From: Candidatus Melainabacteria bacterium
Lineage (GTDB): Bacteria > Cyanobacteriota > Vampirovibrionia > LMEP-6097
Reading direction: 5' to 3'
NCBI GenBank assembly: GCA_005110385.1
Contig: DUDT01000017.1
Location: 1 to 35,853 of the forward strand
DNA length: 35,853 bases
Shown piece after piece: positions 7,453-13,678 of this stretch. Under the pieces are notes generated by a model. That model had not been told where the DNA came from, ran no database searches, and saw only the letters and a program-made list of their open reading frames with translations. Each line of letters opens with the position of its first letter. The first letter of the stretch is position 1. The translations under genes were made by a program, and so were the position numbers.

Positions 7453-7798
7453 CTTCAGGATGAGGAGTTAGATTATTTAAAGTGCAGTAGCGAATATAAT
7501 CACTGGCTACTTTATTGTAACTTTTTTTATATGACTGTGAATCTGCCATGCTGTTTAAATAGTTTTTAATATGTTCTGGCACAGTCTTTTTAAAGGAAGA
7601 ACCGGATTTAAGATATAGGCTTTTCACCGCAAGTCTAAGGTTCTCTTTAGTGCCCCTGAACATTACAGAAACCTTATCACCAATAAATCTAAGGCTTAGT
7701 AGGGTTACACTATAGTTTGCTAAAAAACGCTCTAATTGGTCTAGGGAAAAGTTAGATATACAATCCCTTTCCAATTCAGCACTCGCATTAACTTTCAT
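7430..7798 (-). CDS. Unknown protein, 122 aa, first gene of the SpoU-ruvX group
   Basis: The ATG at 7798 leads a compact protein with no signal or membrane span. The first 60 residues alternate helix and strand (VTLLSLRFIGDKVSVMFRG), and the second half is helical and basic (FKKTVPEHIKNYLNSM, SYKKSYNKVASDYIRYC). I do not recognise a family. Overlap with an RNA methyltransferase gene suggests an RNA-related role, which is inference only. Confidence 0.6.
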   Translation of the reverse strand: MKVNASAELERDCISNFSLDQLERFLANYSVTLLSLRFIGDKVSVMFRGTKENLRLAVKSLYLKSGSSFKKTVPEHIKNYLNSMADSQSYKKSYNKVASDYIRYCTLNNLTPHPEVDEGFVY

Positions 7799-7865
7799 CT
7801 TATTTATATTCTATAGCAAAATTTTAAATTTGTAGCTTAGATAAATTTTAGAAAAAAAAGTTAAA

Positions 7866-9086
7866 TTATACTGCTAGAGCTATTGACAAAGCTTTATAAA
7901 AACTGAGAATCTCGTTATGACTGTGTTTGCTGCTAATGCATATTCTTAATCGGGCGATTTTTACAGTAGGTGGTCTGATGCTTGTGCAGATAAACCCTTT
8001 TTCTAGAAGCTTGTTACTAACAGTAAGGCACTCATTTATATCTTGAAATTGTATGGTGAATATTGGGCTGCCGAAATTTGTCCAGTGAAATTTATTTTTA
8101 ATGTTAGCCTCATTCTTGGCTTGAAGATTAGTAAGTAGCGAGTCTAAGTATTTAATATTATTGAAAAGCTTTTGACGCAGATCATTCCCTTGAATGATTT
8201 TTTGGATATTATGCTGAGCTATTTTCATTAAGAAAGGGGAACTTGCTGTTGAATAAACGTAAGTTCGTGCTTTGTTGCGTAAAAAGTCTATCAAGAAAGA
8301 TGATCCAGAGATATAACCACCTTCAAGACCTATGGCTTTAGATAGAGTTCCCATTTGAATAAGGTTGCTGAAACCCTGCCTAGGATTCTTTTCTTTGTAT
8401 TCACTGATAAGCCCTGCTCCAGTTATGCCATAGATGCCAGTACTGTGAGCTTCGTCTATATATAAAAACGATGAGTATTCGTCAGCGATAGCTTTTAAAT
8501 CACCTAAGGGGGCGATATCACCATCCATGCTAAATACAGACTCAGTTATGATGAAAGAGTTGGTGTATTGATGACGATATTTCTGGATAAGTGTTTTTAG
8601 TTCTTGACTGTCATTATGTGCAAAAATATATTTTCTTACATTATTAATTCTGAGAGCATCCCACATACAGGAGTGTGCAAGTTCATCAATGAAAACCACA
8701 TCCTCTTTATCTATCAATGCAGATAAGGCACCAAGATTCGCTAAATAGCCACTGCTAAAAACAATAGTGTCTTTACTGGCTTTCCAGTTTGAAATGCAGT
8801 CTTCAAGCTCCTTATGCTCTAGGTGCGTGCCAGTTGTTAGTCTTGAGCCACTGCTGCCAAAAGGTATTTGCATTAATTTTATTGAATCACTGTCTGAGTT
8901 ACTGTAATCTATGGAGTTGATATTGAATATTTTCGCAATGGAATGTTCAGCAAGCCCAAGATAGTCATTGCTTGAGAAATTTATCAGTTCTTTCTGTCTT
9001 GAAAGTCGCTCATTAATTGAATTTTGATCTCTATATAAATTTTGTTTTTTAAGATTTTGAATTTTATCTTGAAAAATCCTGTCCAT
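7866..9086 (-). CDS. bioF: 8-amino-7-oxononanoate synthase-like PLP enzyme (BioF)
   Basis: Condenses pimeloyl-ACP/CoA with L-alanine in biotin synthesis. In the alpha-oxoamine synthase family, FSSNDYLGLA (37-46), FGSSGSRLTTG (76-86), FSSGYLANLGALSAL (110-124), DEAHSTGIYG (211-220) and GTLSKAIGLEGGYISG (246-261, Lys250 binding PLP) are all in place. At 406 residues it is slightly long, with a Ser/Asp-rich insert at about 58-70. It starts 3 nt after mpaA ends. No other biotin genes are in the window, so a related acyl-CoA:amino acid condensation (Kbl-like or lipid-related) is possible. The BioF-type DEAHSTG motif favours bioF. Confidence 0.82.
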   Translation of the reverse strand: MDRIFQDKIQNLKKQNLYRDQNSINERLSRQKELINFSSNDYLGLAEHSIAKIFNINSIDYSNSDSDSIKLMQIPFGSSGSRLTTGTHLEHKELEDCISNWKASKDTIVFSSGYLANLGALSALIDKEDVVFIDELAHSCMWDALRINNVRKYIFAHNDSQELKTLIQKYRHQYTNSFIITESVFSMDGDIAPLGDLKAIADEYSSFLYIDEAHSTGIYGITGAGLISEYKEKNPRQGFSNLIQMGTLSKAIGLEGGYISGSSFLIDFLRNKARTYVYSTASSPFLMKIAQHNIQKIIQGNDLRQKLFNNIKYLDSLLTNLQAKNEANIKNKFHWTNFGSPIFTIQFQDINECLTVSNKLLEKGFICTSIRPPTVKIARLRICISSKHSHNEILSFYKALSIALAV

Positions 9087-9089
9087 TAT

Positions 9090-9929
9090 TTAGATAGTCT
9101 TAGTGCTGAGATTAGAATTTTGATTTTTAAATAGAGAGATTATACTTTCCGTAAAGGCTTTAAGGTATTTATTACTTAGCTCTTCTGCTTGAATATTATC
9201 ATCAAATTCGATGGTAATGCAGTCAAGTCCCTTATCTTTAGAGTAAGAACCAAGGGAGCCAGGAGTTGGGTAGCCTATGTCTTCCGTAAATTCCAGATCA
9301 GTATTGTGTGCAAGTTTTATCGCAAAGTCTTTATGGGTGCCGAGACCGTCATAATTTACTTGTGGGGGGTTCGGAAAGCGAATGAAATGGTTAGTATGAA
9401 AACTAATAATTAAATCAAAATCAAGACCCTCTATTAATTTAGTTAAAAGCTGAGTTTCAATTTCACTTGCAGGAAAGTCACCAGGGTAATAGGGGTTTTT
9501 TTCACCATCTATTCTGAATTTTGCACTCTGCCAGTTTTGGCTTGGCATATTACGGTTTAAATCTACGTCATTATGGTTATGGCGAGTAAAATTTTTCAGG
9601 CCATGTGGATTTAATGCGGGAATGGCGATGATTTTAAAATCTTTAAGTTGATCTATATTGAGCTCTAGATCATTAATTTGGAGAGCAGTCTCTTCGACTG
9701 AATGTGCTGCTAGCCCAAGTAATCGAGATATTGACAATATGCCTATTGATTTTTTGTTGAGATCAGCATTTATAGAGCTATGCACCACTCCATTTTCTGG
9801 ATTTTTATCAGTCTCATCTATAGATAGTATTTGAGTAAGTAGACTGTTCAAAAAGGCAGAACTTTGAGGCTCTACTCCGTGCGTTCCTGCTACTAATAAT
9901 AGCCTCATTGGCAACGGTTCCCTTATCAA
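9090..9929 (-). CDS. mpaA: MpaA-like murein peptide amidase (zinc M14 family)
   Basis: Cleaves the gamma-D-Glu-diaminopimelate bond of recycled muropeptides. GTHGVEP (15-21) gives zinc ligands His17 and Glu20, DVDLNRNMPSQNW (121-133) is the M14 substrate-binding block, FHTNH gives the third ligand His178, and the stretch IGYPTPGSLGSYSKDKGLDC followed by ITIEF closely parallels the E. coli MpaA C-terminus as I know it. The start is TTG at 9929 with AGGAG 6 nt upstream; ATG at 9908 is possible. Residues about 41-56 (DKNPENGVVHSSINAD) are extra relative to E. coli MpaA and match the element-derived peptide. It works with nagZ in peptidoglycan recycling. Confidence 0.85.
   Translation of the reverse strand: MIREPLPMRLLLVAGTHGVEPQSSAFLNSLLTQILSIDETDKNPENGVVHSSINADLNKKSIGILSISRLLGLAAHSVEETALQINDLELNIDQLKDFKIIAIPALNPHGLKNFTRHNHNDVDLNRNMPSQNWQSAKFRIDGEKNPYYPGDFPASEIETQLLTKLIEGLDFDLIISFHTNHFIRFPNPPQVNYDGLGTHKDFAIKLAHNTDLEFTEDIGYPTPGSLGSYSKDKGLDCITIEFDDNIQAEELSNKYLKAFTESIISLFKNQNSNLSTKTI
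9781..9800 (-). repeat. Diverged palindromic-element copy inside mpaA
   Basis: TGCACCACTCCATTTTCTGG matches the conserved block of the family (compare the reverse complement of 13642-13667). It is read as PENGVVHS, in the same frame as the queA copy TENGVAQGS. Confidence 0.6.
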
Positions 9930-9938
9930 CTCTCGCTC

Positions 9939-10265
9939 CTATGCTTTAATAGGAAAAATGTTTTGTAGTTTCATGGCAAGTCCCATGTCACCCTTAACTT
10001 TTAGCTTACCTTGCATAAAAGCCATTTGACTATTGAGTCTGCCTTCGCGAATAGAGATCCAGTCTTTATCGCTCATTGCTATTTCTACACTAGGATTTGG
10101 CACCGCAGTGGAACTGAAATCACATTCCTTATCTTTTATTGAAAAAACCCATGTTCCGCCCTCTGGGCCAGAAATATTAAATTGATAAGTCGCAGCGATT
10201 CCTGCTGCTCCCTCTGGGTTGAAATGCTTGTGCATTTCTTCGAAAACTTCACCGATAGTCGCCAT
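9939..10265 (-). CDS. SCP2 sterol-carrier-domain protein, 108 aa
   Basis: A single SCP2 domain, normal length. The pattern ATYQFNISGPEGGTWVFSIKD, then DFSSTAVPNPSVEIAMSDKDWISI and GKLKVKGDMGLAMKL, is typical of bacterial SCP2 proteins, which hold hydrophobic ligands such as fatty acyl chains. No membrane span or signal. It is the first gene of the mpaA-bioF group; bioF handles an acyl thioester, so acyl-chain binding is a reasonable guess. The ATG is 7 nt from a TAAGAT box with no ribosome site. Confidence 0.85.
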   Translation of the reverse strand: MATIGEVFEEMHKHFNPEGAAGIAATYQFNISGPEGGTWVFSIKDKECDFSSTAVPNPSVEIAMSDKDWISIREGRLNSQMAFMQGKLKVKGDMGLAMKLQNIFPIKA

Positions 10266-10272
10266 GATTTTT

Positions 10273-10327
10273 ATCTTATCACTGAATTTTCAAAAGATTG
10301 CAAACCTAGTCAGTTAATTGCTAGAAT
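10273..10327. promoter_or_regulatory. Divergent promoter pair sharing one -35 (SCP2 gene and rpsB)
   Basis: The palindromic hexamer TTGCAA at 10298-10303 serves as -35 both ways. To the right, 18 nt then TAGAAT (10322-10327) for rpsB; to the left, 19 nt then TAAGAT (minus strand, 10278-10273) for the SCP2 gene, whose ATG follows after 7 nt. The rpsB leader would be about 50 nt and has GGTGA at 10373-10377, 7 nt before ATG. Confidence 0.5.
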
Positions 10328-10384
10328 AGTTAGCCTGCTTAATTGTCTTGACTTGGGACTAATAATGTAGATGGTGAAAATAAT

Positions 10385-11170
10385 ATGTCAATAGAAATAA
10401 AAGAAGCAAATAGCGTGAATGATACAGTAACAGAAGCTGAAAAATTGGAGAAGCTTGAGGCGAAGAAAGCTGAAGCTAAAGAATTATTAAGAGCGCTGGT
10501 AGCAGCTGGTTCACATTTAGGACACCCTACGCGTAAGAAGAATCCTAAGATGGATGCCTATATTCACTCTGCGAAGAATGGCTTACACGTTATTGATGTT
10601 TCTATAACTGTCTCTAATATGATGAGGGCCGCAGAATTTTTAAAAAAACAAGTGAAACTTGATAGAAATATCCTACTAGTAGGTACTTCTAAGCAGGCTT
10701 CCGAGTTAGTTAAGCTTGAGGCTGAGAGAGCTGGTATTTTCTTTATTAACCAAAGATGGTTAGGTGGATTGATTACTAACTTCGACATAATAAGATCTAG
10801 GTTAAACACTCTTAGAGAGCTTGAGCATTCTAGAGATACAGGTGGTTTTAAAGGTCTTGGAAAGAAGGAAATAGCATCTATTAATAGACAGATTCTTAAA
10901 CTCAATAGATCATTAGGCGGCCTTAAGAAAATGAAGGGTAGACCAGATGTAGTTATGGTTCTTGATCAGAAGAAAGATGCATTAGCTATAACTGAGTCTA
11001 AGAAACAGGGCAATATTACTATACTTTCTTTAGTAGATACAGATGGTGATCCGACTGGTATAGATTTTCCTATTCCAGCTAATGATGATTCTATTAGCTC
11101 GCTTAGTTTCTTGCTTAAGTACTTTATGGATGTGATTTTGGCAGCTAGGCAAAAAATATCTAAGAGATAA
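10385..11170 (+). CDS. rpsB: 30S ribosomal protein S2
   Basis: Ribosomal protein bound on the back of the 30S subunit, needed for S1 docking. AAGSHLGHPTRKKNPKM (40-56) is the S2 signature, followed by IDVSITVSNMMRAAEF, INQRWLGGLITNF and the distal block DTDGDPTGIDFPIPANDDS. About 35 extra charged residues precede the signature (AEKLEKLEAKKAEAKELL), an N-terminal helical extension. 261 residues. ATG 10385 has GGTGA upstream. It is followed by tsf after 40 nt, the common rpsB-tsf order. Autoregulation by S2 through the leader is known in other bacteria and not visible here. Confidence 0.97.
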   Translation: MSIEIKEANSVNDTVTEAEKLEKLEAKKAEAKELLRALVAAGSHLGHPTRKKNPKMDAYIHSAKNGLHVIDVSITVSNMMRAAEFLKKQVKLDRNILLVGTSKQASELVKLEAERAGIFFINQRWLGGLITNFDIIRSRLNTLRELEHSRDTGGFKGLGKKEIASINRQILKLNRSLGGLKKMKGRPDVVMVLDQKKDALAITESKKQGNITILSLVDTDGDPTGIDFPIPANDDSISSLSFLLKYFMDVILAARQKISKR

Positions 11171-11210
11171 GCTATTATATTTTTCGAGAGACAAAGGAAT
11201 TTAAAAGAAG

Positions 11211-12098
11211 ATGAGTTTTGGAGCAAAAGACGTAGCTGAATTAAGGGCGATGACAGGTGTTGGCATGATGAAGTGCAAAGAGGCTTTGACTGAGTCTAAC
11301 GGAAACATTGAGGAAGCTGTTAATTATTTGCGTAAGAAGGGCATAGCTGGTGCTGCTAAGAAGATTGGTAATATTGCTGCTGAGGGAATTATTGCTGTAG
11401 CTATAGCTGATGATAAAAAATCTGCGACTCTTATTGAACTTAATTGTCAGACTGATTTCGTTGCGAAGAATGATGATTTTATTAACTTTGCTAAGAAAAT
11501 AGCGAAGATAGCTTTAGACACTAAGTCTAATAATTTGGAAGAAGTTTTAGCTGCGAATTTCGAAGGTAAGCCTCTCAGTGAGACTATTCTTGAGCAGATT
11601 TCTAAAATTGGTGAAAAGATAGAGCTTAGAAGGCTAGCTTATCTAAAGACTGATGGCGTGGTAGCTCCATATATACATCCTGTTGGTTATAAAATTGGTG
11701 CCTTAGTTGCTTTATCTGCTGCTGCTGCGACTGAAGATAAGGCCTTAGATCTTGCTATGCATGTGGCTGCTAGCAATCCAGCTCCAGAGTTTAAAACCAG
11801 GGCTGATATTTCTGCTGAGGTAGTTGCTGCAGAGAAGAATATAGAGATGCAAAAAGATGATCTTAAAGGGAAACCAGATGAGATTAAAGAGAAGATTGTT
11901 GAGGGTAGAATCAGTAAGCTACTTGCTGTGAAGACTTTAGATGAACAGCCGTTTATTAAAAATCCAGACCAGAAGGTTAAAGATTATTTAGGCGGAGCGA
12001 TTATTGAGGCTTTTGTTTTACTTAAAGTTGGTGAAGGTATACAGAAAAAAGAAGATAACTTCGCAGATGAAGTCGCTTCTATGATGGCTGGATCTTAA
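11211..12098 (+). CDS. tsf: Elongation factor Ts
   Basis: Guanine-nucleotide exchange factor that recharges EF-Tu. The N-terminal UBA-like domain has VAELRAMTGVGMMKCKEAL, followed by GIAGAAKKIGNIAAEG, the core TDFVAKNDDF that inserts next to the EF-Tu Mg site, and HVAASNPAPEF in the second core subdomain. At 295 residues it is full length. Lys/Ala-rich with codons like rpsB. ATG 11211 is preceded by AAGGA at 11193-11197, a rather wide 13 nt. Ends 17 nt before tRNA-Leu, probably one transcript. Confidence 0.97.
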   Translation: MSFGAKDVAELRAMTGVGMMKCKEALTESNGNIEEAVNYLRKKGIAGAAKKIGNIAAEGIIAVAIADDKKSATLIELNCQTDFVAKNDDFINFAKKIAKIALDTKSNNLEEVLAANFEGKPLSETILEQISKIGEKIELRRLAYLKTDGVVAPYIHPVGYKIGALVALSAAAATEDKALDLAMHVAASNPAPEFKTRADISAEVVAAEKNIEMQKDDLKGKPDEIKEKIVEGRISKLLAVKTLDEQPFIKNPDQKVKDYLGGAIIEAFVLLKVGEGIQKKEDNFADEVASMMAGS

Positions 12099-12115
12099 CT
12101 TTAAAGTCTGGTATT

Positions 12116-12201
12116 GCCGCAGTGGCGGAATCGGTAGACGCGCTTGACTCAAAATCAAGTTCCCTTAAAGAGTGTCGGTTCGAGTCCGACCTGCGGTACC
12201 A
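12116..12201 (+). tRNA. tRNA-Leu (anticodon CAA)
   Basis: 86 nt class II tRNA: acceptor GCCGCAG/CTGCGGT with a terminal G-U pair, D arm with GGTAGA, anticodon stem CTTGA/TCAAG around loop CTCAAAA (CAA), a long variable arm (TTCCCTTAAAGAGTG), T arm TCGG-TTCGAGT-CCGA and encoded ACCA. Reads UUG. Close behind tsf. Confidence 0.95.
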
Positions 12202-12219
12202 CTAAATTAAAAAAGGGAT

Positions 12220-12225
12220 TAATAT
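12220..12225 (+). promoter_or_regulatory. -10 box of the YkgJ-family gene
   Basis: TAATAT ends 6 nt before the ATG at 12232. The only ribosome-site-like string (AAGGGA, about 12213-12218) is too far at 13 nt, so a leaderless start is likely. Confidence 0.4.
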
Positions 12226-12231
12226 ATATCT

Positions 12232-13536
12232 ATGTCACAAGATCAACACAGGTTAAAGTCCCTAGATGCGCTGAAGACTTACGACTCAGGTTATCAGGAC
12301 ATTTTTTATAAAAGAAGCCAAAAAGATAGGTTTAACAAATATTTAAGTAGATATCTTCAAGGTCAATCTCTTAGCCTGCATGATGAATTAACTAACAGAC
12401 CAGACTTAATGGACTCTTTAGATATTAAGAGTTTGTTTATTTTAAATGCTTTGACCTATGAAATTCATTTAGAAGAAAAGAATCTCTTTGCGATACAAAG
12501 AAATGAATTTATAGCTAACTCTCTTGCAAAGAAGCTTATAGATATTTATACGAAGATTTATAAATATGTTCAGTTAGATGAGCAATTAGATAAGAGATTT
12601 AAGAATATAGATTTTTATACTATTGCCAATTTATTGCCAACTATAATTGTTTATTATACTGATTTTATATTAGTTAACCAGCTTGAAGAGCTTTATCCTA
12701 AAGCATTTGAAATACTATCTAATAAAAATTTATTTGATAATTTAAAAGAAGAATCTTTAAAACCAGAGAGATTACGCTTACTTGCTCTATATCATAGGCG
12801 TAATAAGGATTTGGGGAAAGCTGATGATGTGATGCTAGAGTATAGAGAGCAGTATCTCCCAGACTTAACCAAGAAAGTTAATTTAAAGAAATTACCGAAT
12901 AAGCACAGTTACCCACCTTCTGAGGTCGTTAATAATCTAGGTGTGCTTTATCAGGAGATCAAAGATATTCAGACAGAGGTCTGCGACCTAACTGGGGTTA
13001 ATGAAGACACTTGTTTTTATTATAGTTGTTCAGAATGCTGTCATAATGACTATCCTGTACTCTATTATTCTGAATATAAATATTTGGTCCAAAAACTTAA
13101 AGAAGAAGGACGTGATATCGAAACTTATAAAGCCAAGGCTAGAGATATTCAAAGCAAGCATGTAGAAAAGTATGGCTATGAGTTGAAGATCACGAATAAA
13201 TACAGGCCGACTAAAGAAGATGCGAATCCTAATGATTTTAAATATAGTTGTCCTTTTTTAGGTGAATCAGGTGGCTGTTCGGTACATCAGATTCGTCCGA
13301 TGATGTGCAGGGCCTACGGTCTTTCTACTTCTGACAACAGAAATGTTCAGTCTTGTAATTATTATCTAAAACAGCATCAGTATAATTCCAATTATGAGAA
13401 CATTCGTTATGTTTATGACGTTAGACCCTATGTAGCTTTAATTGAGGCTAGCGATGCTTACCAAATCAAGCAGGATCTTAATGAGAGTAAAAATCTCTGC
13501 GGTACTTTTATCGCTTGGCTATGTAGTGATTATTAA
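12232..13536 (+). CDS. YkgJ-family cysteine-cluster protein, 434 aa
   Basis: The first 230 residues are helical and rich in Lys, Leu and Tyr, without known motifs. From about 240 there is a YkgJ-type zinc/iron-sulfur candidate domain: Cys261, Cys266, Cys269 and Cys270 (SCSECCHNDYP), then Cys340 (YSCPFL), Cys349 (GGCSVHQIRPMMCR with Cys359) and Cys375. C-P-F-L-x(n)-C-x(4)-RP-x-x-C-R is the family signature. Function of YkgJ proteins is unproven; metal binding is inferred from the Cys set. No signal or membrane span. The domain is C-terminal rather than the whole protein, which is longer than most YkgJ proteins. Confidence 0.8.
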   Translation: MSQDQHRLKSLDALKTYDSGYQDIFYKRSQKDRFNKYLSRYLQGQSLSLHDELTNRPDLMDSLDIKSLFILNALTYEIHLEEKNLFAIQRNEFIANSLAKKLIDIYTKIYKYVQLDEQLDKRFKNIDFYTIANLLPTIIVYYTDFILVNQLEELYPKAFEILSNKNLFDNLKEESLKPERLRLLALYHRRNKDLGKADDVMLEYREQYLPDLTKKVNLKKLPNKHSYPPSEVVNNLGVLYQEIKDIQTEVCDLTGVNEDTCFYYSCSECCHNDYPVLYYSEYKYLVQKLKEEGRDIETYKAKARDIQSKHVEKYGYELKITNKYRPTKEDANPNDFKYSCPFLGESGGCSVHQIRPMMCRAYGLSTSDNRNVQSCNYYLKQHQYNSNYENIRYVYDVRPYVALIEASDAYQIKQDLNESKNLCGTFIAWLCSDY

Positions 13537-13543
13537 AAGCTTA

Positions 13544-13678
13544 CTCAGGAAGAGACCACTGCACAACGTGCAGTTTCAAGGCTGAGGAGGACGAATGACC
13601 GCAGTGTACTACAAGTACATGAGGATCATGAGGACGACAAAAACGCAGAAAATGGAGTTGTGCAGTGGTCTCAGGAAG
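13544..13678. repeat. 9-bp direct repeat flanking the full element copy
   Basis: CTCAGGAAG occurs at 13544-13552 and 13670-13678, immediately outside (and slightly overlapping) the element's inverted repeats. Extending by two bases gives 10 of 11 matches. This is the form of a target-site duplication. The right copy lies at the end of argJ. Confidence 0.6.
13552..13672. repeat. Full-length palindromic element, intergenic copy (121 bp)
   Basis: Perfect 16-bp terminal inverted repeats: GAGACCACTGCACAAC at 13552-13567 and its complement at 13657-13672. The core carries a second imperfect palindrome centred on GTAC-TACAA-GTAC (about 13606-13618), so the whole can fold into one long hairpin. Its reverse complement matches 19318-19438 at about 80 of 89 core positions by hand alignment. 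No transposase is encoded, so any movement must be in trans. It lies between the YkgJ-family gene and argJ and includes the argJ stop codon. Confidence 0.85.

Noticed and set aside
10348-10368. TTGACT with TAATGT as rpsB promoter
   Set aside because: The spacer is only 9 nt. TTGCAA-18-TAGAAT fits better.
4054-12201. G-U first pair in both tRNAs as a special feature
   Set aside because: G1-U72 ends occur in many bacterial tRNAs; two cases do not show a pattern.
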